A stretch of 64,000 nucleotides of DNA from Eucalyptus grandis (Eukaryota; Streptophyta; Magnoliopsida; Myrtales; Myrtaceae), in NCBI RefSeq assembly GCF_016545825.1, contig NC_052619.1, forward strand, positions 30,047,803 to 30,111,802, written 5' to 3'. The notes beneath the pieces were generated by a model. It was not told where the DNA came from and made no database searches. It worked only from the letters and a program-made list of their open reading frames with translations. The first letter of the stretch is position 1. Each line of letters opens with the position of its first letter. The position numbers and the translations under genes were made by a program. Below, piece by piece: positions 11,398 to 24,018 of the stretch.

Positions 11398-12901
11398 TCA
11401 GTACTTTCCAACTTTTCCAGTGAACGCTTTTCTTTTCAGCACTTTGTTTCCACTAGAAGTTTGAAATTCATTGCTCAATTGCTTTACGAATGGATATGAG
11501 ATTTTTAAAGATGACATGGCATATTGTGGTAATGCTTGGATGATCGTTTTGATTAAATTTATTTCCCCGCCTTTGATATCAACTTTTCTTTCCAACCCGC
11601 CAGTTTGTCATCCACTTTTGTTAGGATCCAAGCAAACAGTTGTTTTTTAGTTTGGCCCTAATAAGAAGGTATCCCTAAGTACTTCCTTGTTTTCTCCATT
11701 ATAAGGACTCTCAATTCAGCCGCTAGATTTGCTTTCAAGCTATAGGGGCAATCATTCCCAAAGAAAATACTTGACTTGTTGAGGTTGATAGCTTGACTCG
11801 TGGCAAAACAATACTAATTCAAAAGATTTGCCAGATTTTGAGCTTCCATGATTGAGCCCTTTAAGAAAAAGATGGCATCATCCGCAAACAAGAGATGTGA
11901 GAGTATAGGACAGGTGGGATTCAAACGAATACCTTGGATGGTTTTGTCTTCGATGGCTTTCAACATAAGTGAGGATATGGCATTTGCCATAATGATGAAA
12001 AGATAGGGAGAAAGTGGATCTCCTTGTCTAATGCCTCAGGATGGGAAGAACGGGGCTAAGGGTTCTCCATTAACTCTTACACAAAACGAGACCGATGAGA
12101 TGCATGTTTTGAGTAGGAGGACCCATTTTCACATAAACCAAGTTTTAGCATATAGTCAATCAAAAAATCTCATTCTACTCTATCATACGCCTTTTGCATA
12201 TTTAGTTTAAGGATCGCCTGGAACTTCCGCTTCCTTTTCTGAACCCTCAGCTAATGTAAAACCTCTTGGACTATGAAAATGTCATCTTGAATTTGACAAC
12301 CACTCACGAAGGCACTTTGTTCTTGTGAAATAATATTTAGGAGGAGAGGTTTTAGTTTATTTGCCATTACTTTTGCTATAATCTTATAATTGAAATTGCA
12401 TAGACTAATAGGCCTATATTGGGTGATGTCTTCAGGATTTGCAACTTTTGGGATGAGTGTGATATGAGTTTGATTTAGCTCAGGGTCAAACATACCTTAG
12501 CTGAAAAACAAGTTGACCATTTGTAATATATCTTTGTGGATCACTGGCCATTGGCTTTGATAATATAAACCATTCAGCCCATCTGGTCTTGGAGCTTTTG
12601 TGGCACCCATTTAAAAGACTGCAGTTTTAACTTCCTCCATTGAGACTAGCCTTATCAGTTTTGCATTCATTTCTTCATTTACCCTTTGCTGGCATTGGTC
12701 TAAAATAGGTTGATAAATTCTATCTCCTACCGAAGTATACAACGATTGATAGAAGCCCCTTATGTGATGTTTTAGGATAGAAGGATCTCTACTCCACGTG
12801 TTATTTTTGAGCCTGAGCATGGTTATTTCTATTTCTTTGTCTTCTTTAGACCATTGTGGCATTAAAAAATTTTGTGTTGTGATCACCCCCATTTCAACCA
12901 A
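11398..12901 (-). pseudogene. LINE reverse transcriptase domain
   Basis: The fragment at 12251-12493 reads ITLIPKV, YRPISLCN and KVMANKLKP, the start of an RVT_1 domain. Further on are GIRQGDPLSPYL (near 12010-12045) and the catalytic motif LLFADDA (near 11871-11900). Stops interrupt the frame in several places, for example between these motifs. This is the polymerase of the L1-like element, now dead. Confidence 0.88.
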
Positions 12902-13851
12902 TTAATCCTAGAACGCATACACCAATACATTTTTTCCTACCTTCATAACCTTCCAATAAGTTCCACAATTTCTCTATACTCCACTTTGTTGGAATCAGCA
13001 TATTCACTATTCATCAGCTCTGTGAGTCTGTTACATAGACTTTCAATTTGTTGAGGTGCATTTTTTGAATCTTTTTTTGCTCCACTTCCATAACTCAATA
13101 GCCACCCTTCTTGATTTCCCTGCAATGTTCAAAGGATTTCTTCTATCTTTTCCCCAAGCTTCTTGGATGAGTTCTTTGCATTCATGTTCATCAAGCCAAA
13201 ATGCCTCAAACTTAACATTCTCCTTCTATTCATTGTGTTGGGCTCCAAGGTTAAAATCAATGGGCAATGATCCGAGCCAATCGCGGGTAATACAAAGACT
13301 TCTGCATTCAGAAATTGAACTCTCCATGCTAGATTACATAAGGCCCTTTCAAGCCAATTCTTTAGTAGCTCGCTTCCTTCTCAATTGTTGGTCCATGTAT
13401 ATGTGCATCCTTTACTTACGATATCCATTAAGGAACAAAAGTCCAGAAATTCACAAAAGGCTACCATTCTATATCTAGCCGCCTCCCCTTGGCCAACCTT
13501 CTCCCATTGATATAGCATTTTATTAAAATCTCCTATGCAAAGCCAAGGAAGATTGTTAGAGTAATGGATTGAATGCAAAGTTTGCCATAAGCGTAGCCTC
13601 TCCTAAAATATGGTGGAAGCATGTAGGAAAGATATCCTCATTGATTGTCCACTACTAAGGACTTTGCAAATAATATCAATAAGTTCCTCGGAGCTTCCTT
13701 TCAATTCCACTTCAACTTCATCGTCCCATATAAGAGCTAATCCTCCCACTATTCCAATTGGATTTATAATAATAGAATGCTTAAAACCTAAGCTTCTTCT
13801 TACTCGGTGAATCATGTTTTCTCTGTTTTTGGTTTCCATAAGGAAAATCAA
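12900..13851 (-). pseudogene. LINE AP-like endonuclease domain
   Basis: Minus-strand fragments read FLMETKN with GGLALIWDD (13603-13851) and WLCIGDFN (13381-13578). These are the metal-binding Glu and the GDFN motifs of the exonuclease-endonuclease-phosphatase fold that nicks target DNA for LINE insertion. The frames are separated by stops and shifts. The domain order (after ORF1, before reverse transcriptase) supports the call. Confidence 0.82.
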
Positions 13852-14406
13852 GTTGGGCTTTTCATGAGCTACTAGGGCTCTAAGGTGCTAAATTGTCAAG
13901 GGAGTGCCCAACCCTTGACAATTCATGCTTAGGACTTTCATTTGTGCTTTGGTGGCTTATTAGGGCTAACTACCAAAGCACATTCTTTAACCCCTTCCTA
14001 ACCCTGGATCGGTGTATCCAAAAGAACTTCCTCATCAAGCAATTGAATCGATGGAGTCCTCTTTTTTTAAGGATTAACTATCTTCTGTTTTTTTGCCACA
14101 GGTGTTTTGAGACTACTTTTGGTTTTCTTCAGCTAGGCCTTCCCTTTTTCTTGGTCGCTTGAGGTAAGTAACATGATTTGAGTTTGTTGAACACGTTTCC
14201 CCCTTTGTTGCAACATATAATCATCCATTGTCATATCTTTTACATGTTCTTTACCTTGGGCATTTGATGTAATCACAACTAAGGCATTAGACCTTGGATA
14301 TTCCTCCCTTACATCCTCCACTTCAACCATGATAAGAGTCTCTAGGACAATTTCTTCATCCTCTTGTGGTAGGTCTTCTCTTCCATAAAATGTTTTCCAA
14401 AAAGAA

Positions 14407-15165
14407 CTAAATTCCCTTACTTCCACTCAACCATGAGCTATATCTCCCTGGTTTACCTTGAAGAAGCTCCGATTTCTCAAAAGGTATTTCTTGGCAAAAA
14501 GTAGCATAATTCCCAATATGACCGCAAGAATAAAAAAAATATGGTAACCTTTCGTACTTGAAATCTAACCACCATTTCTTACCACCTATATCCACAACAG
14601 TACCTGTTTTAAGAGGACTTGAGAGGTTCAGGTTGATTTTTGCCCTGTCGATTTTTCGTAAACTGTTGTTTATGGCTTCTATTTTCACCTCCTCCACTCT
14701 TCCCATTTTAGAAGCTATACCCAAAGAGAGTCTTCATTCATTCGAGCTCTATGTAGCCCCAAAATATGCACCCAAAATGTAGTGTGTGAACTCGTAACAA
14801 TGTTCAAGCACATCGGGATCTCCTTCGAACAACACAAGAAGATTACTTGTGAAAGACCATGGACCCGTCTCTAAAACTCTTCTCTTATCCTCTACCGAGT
14901 CAAACATAAAGCATAATAAACCCTGTTCTATAATTTCATATTTTACAGTCTCAACTTTCCATGCTATCTTCATTGTACTACAAAATATTTGGAAATTGAC
15001 ATTCGGTTTGGAATAAAGCTTTCCATAGAGGATGAGTTCACTTTCATGTTTTTCTTTCTCAAGAATAATTGGCTCAAGCTTCATCACATTGTCTTTTGAC
15101 CACAGATCTCTCATTTTCCAGCATAATGCCGCTAGTCTAATTTGATTTTCTTGGGTTCTCTCCAT
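14407..15165 (-). pseudogene. LINE ORF1-like region, DUF4283 plus broken zinc knuckle
   Basis: The upstream part (14749-15165) is a DUF4283-type domain with the usual LETGPWSF-like block near its centre (read here as VLETGPWSF). The following frame (14407-14724) carries ERLPYFFYSCGHIGNYATFC, which aligns with the CCHC knuckle that closes this region in plant LINEs. Its first Cys is now Phe and its His is Asn. The two pieces lie in adjacent frames broken by a stop. This is the RNA-binding part of the LINE and is not a host gene. Confidence 0.8.
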
Positions 15166-15847
15166 TTCTGAGCAAGTTTCCTCAAAACTTTGGTTGTTCG
15201 AAGGTATTGGTTTATGTGGTTATATGGGCAAAGGAAGGAGTGAAGGGAACTTTATAGTTGAAAAGGCTATTTTCTGTGACTTTTAATTTTGGGGTATTTG
15301 GGTATGGATTGGGAGTGTTTTAGGGTTTCACAAGTGGTTTAAAATTCAATCGATGGTAGGGGTTTCAAGTTTTGGCTCTTGGATCATCTGGGTTTAATTG
15401 TGGGTCAATTGTAAGCTTTAGAAATATTTTAATTTTAGGTGCATTTGACTCATGACATTTTGGAACAATGTAATCAATGTAATGCATGGAAGAAATTAAC
15501 CCAAAAAATCATAAAGCCCTTGCACTAGTGGCCATTCAGCCAATTTTAACTAGTTGGCACCGAGGCGAAGACCAACCACCCATTTGACGTTGACAACCAT
15601 AATGTGGATAATTTTTAATAATATTTTATTTTATTCAATTTTTTTCCTTAAGTTTTCTTCTTTCTTCCTTTTTTTTTTTTTTTTGTCCTTTCCCATAATG
15701 GCTGGCAAGGCTCTTTGTCAAGGCTCCCAAACCAACCCTCACCTGACCTTGCCTAGATTTGTGTGAGGCCTGGAGGCCACTGGCAAGGCAACCTTGCTTG
15801 GGTTGAGCGGGTGAGGGTTGCCCTCACCAAATCAGCTAGCCCGTGCC

Positions 15848-15878
<31 letters not shown>

Positions 15879-17546
15879 GAGAGAAAAGGACATAAATAGA
15901 AAAAAAATGAAATTAAAAGACAAAAATGCACTTGGGTCTCAAAAGTTTTGCCTTTTCTTAATTGATATGGCAATTTCAAACCCCTTATTGAAACAAATTC
16001 CTACCTTAGATGGCCCTTATATGAGAAAATAAGGACATTTCAAGCTTTTATTTTCCCAAAGTTTTGAAACTTAAGAATTGACATAATAGAAAAATGTAAT
16101 ATTTTTATTATTATTATTAAGTGAAGTATACAAGAGCCCATTTATAGGTTTTACATAACAAGTATCTAAAGTAATAGATCAAGAACAATCAAGGAAATAT
16201 ATAGGGAAAAAAAAAGGAAAATAAGAAAGAAAATAGATACGAAAAATAGATGAGGGACTAGACAAAAGCCAATCAGCCAAAAAAACGAGATGATCAAAAT
16301 GAGGACCAGAATCTGTTTGATTTTCTGAGATGAGGATGTGGCCCTTCTCCAACTGATTACTATTAATTCACTCAACTCGAGATGAACATGTAGAACTCAG
16401 TAGTCCCATCGTCCGAGCATGAGTCATACACAACAAACTTAACAACATTATAGTTAGGGTGACTACAACCAGAGAGAAAAAGCACCCCATGATCTATTAA
16501 AAAGTAAGAACTGGAGAGTTCCAAAGTAATATACAGGAATTCTCGTAGTATTGTATTTCTGGAAGGCCTCGATAACAACCGAGACCAAAATGATCTTTAG
16601 ATAGTTCTGCATGTTATCATTCTCGTTGAGTTAGACGTGGTGGTGATCATCAAGGTTCCATTCGATGAAACTGAAAGCAAAAAGCAAGAATTAGTGGTTT
16701 GGTCTTGGACGTGATGGGTTTTGTATAATATGGTTGCAAAGAAAAAACTTACATAGCAACCTTCAATAAGTGCAGCAACCCGATCAATCCGGACACTAAA
16801 CACGAGACCGAAGCTTTTGAACAACCAAACAGGGAATAGGTGTTTGTTTGCCTGACCTTAGTATGATTGTCCAAGCATTTGATGCAAACAAAACAGTGAC
16901 ACTTGAATGTTAAAGGAGGAATTCCAACACATGTAGGGCGGGCTAGGCAAAAGGATTTTGTCAAAAATAGAACGAACAAAAAAACATTAACTCACAAAAG
17001 CCATACAAATTTGTAGGTTTTCCCTCCAAGAAATAAAATAGGTGTACAAATAAGCAAATCGATCCAGTTACCCTTACCATCAACACACCAAAAAAAAAAA
17101 AAGAACAATTCTTGGCAAACTCAAAGCCTGACTGAATACAATACTATAATATTGATCCAAACCAAGTAAAAACCTTCATCATCAGCTAAATGCACAACCC
17201 ACAAAACAAGAGGCCAAAAAGTGCCAGGCCAAACCATCCATTCTTGTCAAAGATGGTTAGTATCGGTAGTGGCTATCCTTAAATTCCTAATCTCTTCAAA
17301 TCATCCCCACATGGTAGCTTCGATCCCAATTCTGGCAGCACGGGGATCGTCAAGGAATCCGAGTCCAAGTCCTAAGTCGAGAGGAAAGCAGGGAAGCAGA
17401 ATCCGCTAGAGCCAAGGAAGGGCCTTGGCTGTTCCCGACTTTTCTACTTCTTTGTCGGATTGGACATGGAGTCGGATTCTCCCAATGATTTTTCTTTTCC
17501 TTTTTATGCATTCTCTAGTTTCCTATGCTCTTGCAGTGGAAACTAA
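15166..17546. other. AT-rich, repeat-derived DNA without a confident gene
   Basis: The first few hundred bases probably include the LINE's 5' leader. At 15660-15870 a GC-rich segment with alternating 'aaggc' and 'ccctcacc' motifs sits between a poly(T) and a poly(A), resembling cores found in other elements of this window. An ATT microsatellite lies at about 16099-16118. Minus-strand frames at 16372-16980 are short, broken and unrecognised; they may be an old gene fragment. Confidence 0.4.
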
Positions 17547-18504
17547 GGGTATGTTTGGTTGGACTTTTGGGAAAAATCATTGAGAAAATGTAAAGGACTT
17601 TAGGTTGAAGAGGCTTTTCAGAATGCAAATTGCATTTATTAAATTATAATATGAAATTCTATTGTGAAGTATCTTTGAGCAAAATAGTGTTTGGATAAAT
17701 GATATTTACAAATGACTTTTATGATAAAAAAAATTATCTAAAGAAAAAAAAAAAAAATTGGCCGGCAAAGGCAGTGATTGCCAGAGATCGAAATCTGTTG
17801 CCAGCAGCCGACATCTGACTCAGGCAGCCCTTGAGACAACTAAGGAGGGCTGCCCAGGGTTGAGCGACCCTCGAAGACCACCGGCGAAGGTCGCCCGGGG
17901 TTGGGCGACCTCCAGCAACCCTGTTGCGACTCAAATCTAGGTCACGACGGGGTCATCACACAACCTCCCGCGACCCCACCATGACATGGATTCAGGAGTG
18001 CGAGGTCATGCGAGTCGCATGACCTAGATTCGGGGGTGGCAAGGTCACGCTAGATCTGGGGCGGTGGGGTCACGCCACCCTAGATTTGGGGGCGACGAGG
18101 TTGCGCAACGCACGCGACCCAAATTGGGGGCAGCGAGGTCCTCCCTCGACCCCATCACAACCTAGACGGTGCGACGGTTGAGCCACCCCCTAGTGATGGT
18201 TGTTTGGGCCACTATGACCATGCTTGCCCTTTGCCAACAGCAACTCATGGAGAAAAAGAAGATGAATAGTGAGGGCAAAACCAGAAAAACGAAAAACCAA
18301 CGGGGATAATTTGGAAATAATTTTTTTTATTTAACCCCCTTAGCTCAGCATGACAAGAAGGCTGAAAGCCCAAGTAGCGCCCCAAGTTGTCTTGGGCTTT
18401 TAGCCTTGTGAAAGCTGGCATTTTTCAAATGGGGTTTGAAATTTTTTTACCAAACACCCTTAGAGGTTGAAAGTTGCTTCTCAAAGCCACTCCCAAATGC
18501 ACCC
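17547..18504. mobile_element. Tourist/PIF-Harbinger-like element, 958 bp
   Basis: The ends are inverted repeats of the Tourist type: gggtatgtttggttgg on the left and, read inward from the right, gggtgcatttgggagtgg. Both are flanked by the 3-bp repeat TAA (17544-17546, 18505-18507), as PIF/Harbinger elements make. The interior is GC-rich with repeated 'gcgacc' and 'tcgggggcg' motifs and has no transposase. Confidence 0.75.
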
Positions 18505-18507
18505 TAA

Positions 18508-19061
18508 GTAAAGAGAGAACATTTTTTTGAAGCAATGCAGGGAAGACGAAGGGTTGTTTATATTTAAGGTGTGCTTAATAATTACTGCGAATGAATACCA
18601 TGATAGGTGCACATTTAACAAAAAGAAGAAACCATTGCCAATCTAGTCTCTAGCACCCCCGTCTTTTCAACATTCTATTTATATTTTCAAACCTTTTTTT
18701 TAATGGATGTTGGTTTTAGGAAAAAAAATCATACTGCTGAATTTTCAAATTAAGGTATCCGTACTATAAAATTTAATTAAAATAATGATTATGGTTCTCG
18801 GAACATGTCCTTTCAATTGCGGTTTAATCTATTTAGAATGACATAGATTTGGAGATAAAAGAAGCAACTAGTTGAGATTTTGGCAAGGTGCAAATGCATG
18901 AGAAGGATTTCTTTGATTTAAAGATTTATTATATATTGTAAAGTGTATTGTGAGAAAATTGCCACAATTTTCTTGTTTGATTACTTTACGAGTGACATAA
19001 AGGCGCTATTCGACCAAAAAAGGGTAGCATCATTTAGAAAAAAAAAAAAAAAAAAAAAAAA
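18508..19061. other. intergenic AT-rich DNA
   Basis: No ORF or repeat structure seen apart from an A-run at about 19037-19061 that abuts MULE A. Confidence 0.4.
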
Positions 19062-19937
19062 GGGATATGTTTAGTAGAAGTTTTAAAATTTGTCAAAAAA
19101 TACAATTGAGTTTTAAAACTTATCAAAAGTGTAATCATATCTTAAAATTTATCAAGTTGATTCAATTGAGTCCTTCCATTAACATCATTAATTTATATTA
19201 ACGGAAAATGCTGACGTGGCTTATTTTAATCATTTCTCTCTCCTACGTGGCAACTAGGGCAAGGAAAATTGTCTAGGTCAACAAAACAACATAGTTTTTG
19301 ATATTGTTTACATATCCAAAATGACGGCGTCTCCTCTCCTATTTTTACCTTCCAAAACATTTTCATTTCGTTAAACCCTTCCCCTTGTGTTTTCCTTCAG
19401 TCCCTTCTTCCTCGTCCAAATTAACCTTCATTTGTTTGAACCTTAAGCCCTAAATCTAGACATAGATCACGATCAGGTGCCTTGCAAGTTGCAGTTCTTC
19501 GTCAAACGCGAGTACGTGCGACACTCATCCTGCAAAAGCCTCGATGGTGGATCGAGCGGCATTGACGATGGAGGCGGCCACTATGACCGAGCTACTCTCC
19601 TCACTCATTTGAGCTAGGTTTGTATCTTCGTTGTCAATATCACCGTAACTTGTTGATGCCAAGATTTTGGGGTTTTAGTTTTCGAAATCTAAGCTCTAAA
19701 TGTGATCTATGTGCCGACTTTTCCCAAAAATTCATTTTAAATTCTTGATTCGAAAGGGATTGGTGAAGAAGATGAGCAATCTTGCAAGATTGGAGTACAA
19801 CCCCAAAATTTGTGTTAATTGTTGTCTGTCCTACTTTTTTTTTTTTTTTTTTTTGCTTTGTCAAGTTGGCTTCTGGTGTTAAATTTTCTTGTTTCTCTTC
19901 ACTTCTCTACCCAAATTCTGTACAAAAATCTTTCAAG
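19062..19937 (+). repeat. left terminal inverted repeat of MULE A
   Basis: Inverted copy of 32326-33210 with many substitutions and small indels. The match ends abruptly at tctttca, exactly where the right copy meets an LTR end. Confidence 0.82.
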
Positions 19938-20968
19938 GGCCCTTCCTTATGGTTGAAATAATCTAGAGACTGGAAAAAGCTTTTATTTGCAAATGTCGTA
20001 GTTTTTAGAACTTTTCCTTCTTTATGAGAAGGAGAAGGACTCTAATGTGAAGTTGGTCTTCCTACAAAGCTTTTTGTTTTTTTTTAATGACAATTAATAG
20101 CCCTCCAATTTGCACAAGTGGAAATTTCAAAATCGTTAGCCTTGAAATTTTCTTTTGGGAGATAAGTAGGCTTTTTTTTTTTTTTTTTGAAGATTGGTAG
20201 AGTTTATTGGACTTAGCTTGGATCAAATTCTTTTGCTGGTGTACTATTTATGGTCGTGCGCTCATATGTAGATATATTACAAAATGTCTATTCAATATAT
20301 TAATATGCTTGAGCAACGAGGTAAATTATGTTTTGTTAGCTTCTTTGGTTGCATTTAAAGACCTATTTTTTTGTTAACGTATCATATACATGGGGACTAG
20401 TAATATACAATACGGGGAGCAATTCTAGAGCTTTTAGAGTTGGATGGCCTTTCCAATGTCCGGTTTTGAATTGTAGAGGGTGTATTATGGCTTAGAATTA
20501 TTGTTGGTTGTGTGCAAATGTTGCATTGTTTAATCATTTGGAAGGATAAACAACCCAAAGATGTCTATAATTTAAGCAATTCATATTAGCCATAGAGTAC
20601 TTATCTAGTAAAAGTAGATAAACTCAGTTTTCCCAAGTTTCATGTGCCAATTGTGTCAATCCTCTTGATCCATCCTTCATTAACCTATCAAAATGATCAC
20701 GTTGTGCATTAGCTTTAGATGAGGCTTGATCTCTAATATATGCAATTTATATGGTGTTCATTCTACCCTCTTAATACAATTTTGCATATTGATTTCAAGT
20801 GCTTGTCTTTAGAATGAGTTCATTGAAGGGTTGACTACTGTCAAGGTCATTCGTCAATATGGGTATGTTTACCCTACCCATTTCTCTTTACAGGTGAAGT
20901 CATTAGTAGTTTTTAGTTGAAATTTTACAATTAAAAGTGCTATTTGTTTTTGTTCCTTTGTAGGTCCA

Positions 20969-21517
20969 ATGGACAAAAACAAAATTTATGTTACTATTTT
21001 CTTTGGAGGTAAATTTCAAGTTGGACTGCCTTTAAAATAGGTAGATGAAATAGTCAATGTTGTTGAAGTAGACTTAAGTAAGGGTTCATTGTCCAACAAA
21101 ATTAAAGCTGTTAAGGTTTTGTGCGAGCATAAAATAGAGAAACTCTTTTATGGAGTTCTTGGAAGTAATATTCTTGAAGATGGGGTAACTCTTAAGTACT
21201 TATGGGATAACTCTAGTGTGATAGATCAAATTTATTATTATCTTCATTCTAAAAATATTGAATTGTATGTTGAGCATGTCGATGATGAAGAGACAATTGC
21301 CAAGATAAAGGAAGTTGAGATGGAAACTAGAGATTTGTTTGATGTGAACATGGAAAGTGTTAACCATTTCAGGCCCGTAGATGAGCCTGAGGAGGAGGAA
21401 CTAGAAGAGGACGATGAGCTAGAAAAAGACAAAGAGCTTGAAGGAAACAAGCTTAGTGAAGAAGAGTTTGAGGAGGATTGGGATGATAATCCCGAGTATG
21501 ACTTGGATGAGGACTAA
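20969..21517 (+). pseudogene. PB1-like N-terminal part of a MuDR-type transposase (MULE A)
   Basis: From an ATG at 20969 the frame reads MDKNKIYVTIFFGGKF, the opening beta-strands of the PB1-like domain found at the N-terminus of many plant MULE transposases. It meets an in-frame stop at 21038-21040 and continues from about 21089 with EKLFYGVLGSN, LKYLWDNSSVIDQIYYYL and ELYVEHVDDEE. It then enters a strongly acidic Glu/Asp tail and stops at 21517. The DNA-binding and catalytic domains are absent. An acceptor-like ttgtag precedes the ATG, so an upstream leader intron is possible. Confidence 0.72.
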
Positions 21518-21576
21518 TATCCCATCCTATTTTGTCAGACCTTATTTATATGTGAATAGGCATTAGACCAGACCTA

Positions 21577-21674
21577 TGTTAACAGTATTGTAAGATATTA
21601 TGAGGTACTTGTATAAAAGTGTAGTTGTGAATTTCAGTATAAAAAATATGGCATGCTTTTCTATCCCATTATTT
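21577..21674 (+). repeat. left piece of an LTR split by MULE B
   Basis: Matches, in opposite orientation, the interior of the solo LTR at 24019-27019 (shared blocks gtataaaag, aaaaatatgg and cttttctatccca). It ends with the 9-bp ccattattt duplicated at the far end of MULE B. The left boundary is uncertain and may lie as far as about 21530. Confidence 0.65.
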
Positions 21675-21955
21675 GGGAGAAGTACACTAATTGTGCCATA
21701 AGTTGTGTACGGCGCTCATTTTGGTGCCAAAAGTTTCCGTCGGATCACTTAAATGCCAAATCGGAGAAAAACAATCACTTTGGTGCTATCGGCGAGAAAT
21801 TTCGGCCAAAATAATTACGTGGCCTTTATATTTATAAAAAAAAATCGATGTGGCTTAAGATTGTCCACGGTGGATAGCATAAAACGACGTTGTTTTCCTT
21901 TCTTCGTAAGAAACGATGTCGTTTCTTGCCATCCACCATGGATTCACATAAGAAA
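21675..21955 (+). repeat. left terminal inverted repeat of MULE B
   Basis: Inverted match to about 31940-32178. Shared blocks include aaaagtttccgtcggatca, atcactttggtgc and aaacgatgtcgttt. The inner limit is approximate. Confidence 0.82.
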
Positions 21956-24018
21956 CGATGCCGCCTTGCTCCATAGCAAGAAACAATGTCATTGAAGAGG
22001 GAGTAAAATAGGGTTTGTATACGGTTCTCCTCGACGCTAGCCGTAGCTTGCTCACCCACCGTCGTTCACCGACCACCGTTCGCTCGCCCGCCGTCACTCG
22101 CCCGCCGTCGTTCGGCCATCGCTGTAGTTGCACCGTCGTTCACGATCGTTCAGGTTTGTCATGTTCTCTACGTGGATCAATTTTGTGAAAAATTTAGGGT
22201 TCCAACTGGCAAGTTAGGGCATGGAGGGCAAATTAAGGGCTCGGCTCAGGGGGAAAGTAGTGAGAAAAGTGGTAGAGATGTCACTTTTATGGGGACAAAA
22301 TAAAAAAATTGATTATTCCATCATTCGTTCGCTTTCTGTTGTGAGGACCGAATAGAAAAATAGGGTGCCGAGGAGCTTGACTCGGATGGAAACAGTGGTG
22401 GGACCGAATTTGTTTGTTTAATTAATTGGACTGCTTTTGTGGGGGATCGAATGTGAATGCGATTAAATTGAAAAATGAGTGGTGGGGACCTCACTTTATT
22501 TATTTAATTCGGTTTCTTTTGTTTCTATAAATACATCGAATTTGAGAGATTTTAGTCGCGTTTGACAACAAAACGACAAAGACCTACATGTGAAGTTGCT
22601 GATTCTGTCATGTGTTTCCAACAAAACGACAATGACTCTTTTTCTTTTTTTTCATTGGGTGCAGCATCGACATGGACGCAAATCAGGTAGGTGTCATTGT
22701 TTGCTATGGTGGAAAGTTTGTTATTGACACTGAAGATTGGAAATATAGTGGTGAAAATGAAAGTATTATTTATATCAATGTTTGGAATCCATCATATATT
22801 GATTTTATGAGGGATTTAATATATTTTTTACGTGCAAAGTGCAAAAACTACATTACTGTGTTCATGGGAAAGAATTGAATGATGAGTTGAGATTTTTTAA
22901 TGACGATAATGATATTAAGAATATCATTTACCACTATCTTCACGATGAAGAAGCTAAGGTATATGTTGAGTATTATAGTGAGGATGAGGATGAGGATGAG
23001 GATGGAGATGAGCAGACCACCACTGAAGGAGGAGAAGTGAGGGATCTTGTTTAAGCGAGTAATCAGGTTGGAGATGAGTTTAGGTTAGATGGAGGGCAAA
23101 ATGAGAGGGAGATAAGTCATATTAATAAAGATGAACAAAGAGGGAGATGTCATGAAATCTTGGGTAAAGATTTGGATGAAGATGTGGGCGATGAAGACTT
23201 CATTGGATTAGAATGGGAAATTGCTTTATCTAGTGAATCAAAAGATGAATGTTTGGCTTTAGTAAATTTTCTAAGTGATAAAGATGATGATGAACTCGCA
23301 CAATCAAGACAAAAGTAAAGGGAATTTCTGAGAAAAAACTTGCAGTTTCAGCAAAAAGGCCCAAGCCAATAAATAGGGATGGAGATCCAACTGAGGGTAA
23401 TAGAAGTGAAGATGAAGAAAGCTGTGGCGATGAAGTTGCTGGTTCAAAAATGAGCTTGACAATGATGATGATGAACCTGCTCCTTAAAGAAAAAGTAAGT
23501 ACCATTGCTATGATTCGACTGTTGATAAACATGTTTTGTCGGTGGGCATGAGATTTGATGATACCAAACAGTTCAAGGAAGCTGTTGTGAAGAACTCAAT
23601 TGGTGAACAGAGGAGCATTAAATTCATTAGAAACACGAAGGAGTTTGTGAGAGCTAAGTGCTCACAACTTAATTGTTCGTGGAAGCTCTATGCTGCGCTT
23701 AATAAGAATATGTCATTCCAGATTAGGTCCTTTTAGGAGAAGCATACTTGTCCAATTATCTTTAACAATAAAAGGGTAACAAATGTGTGGTTATTAAAGC
23801 ATTTTTTCAATACTATCAAAGCAATGCCCAAGATCAAAGTCCTCAATTTCAACATTTAATGAAGGAGCAAGTGGAGGTTAATGTGTCAAGGAATCAATGT
23901 AAGAGAGCGAAGATGAGGGTGATGAAGATATTGATGGGTGGGTATAAGGAAGAATATGCCCAGGTATGAGATTATGCTAGTGAATGTATGTTTCAAAACC
24001 CATCTAGTAGGGTATATG

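Larger units (their letters stand above)
6717..15165 (-). mobile_element. degenerate L1-like LINE, split by an LTR element
   Basis: Minus-strand non-LTR retrotransposon of the plant L1 clade. From 5' to 3' it shows a DUF4283-type ORF1 domain, a degraded zinc knuckle, an AP-type endonuclease, reverse transcriptase, an RVT zinc-binding domain and an RNase H domain, and it ends in a ~20-nt poly(A) (poly(T) on plus at 6717-6736). The RNase H part is interrupted by the LTR element at 7117-10155, flanked by the 4-bp repeat gtag. The 5' end is uncertain and may extend to about 15.5 kb; I found no target-site duplication. All ORFs carry stops and shifts, so the element is dead. Confidence 0.9.

Noticed and set aside
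6700..15560. Target-site duplication for the LINE
   Set aside because: I compared the bases beside the poly(T) (attagtgatatagg) with the region past the ORF1 start and found no convincing match; the 5' end stays undefined.
16372..16979. Possible gene on the minus strand
   Set aside because: Three short overlapping frames with a few donor-like sites, but no recognisable domain and no consistent exon chain.
21244..21450. Ser-rich minus-strand ORF
   Set aside because: Complement of the acidic GAA/GAG run in the PB1-like pseudogene.
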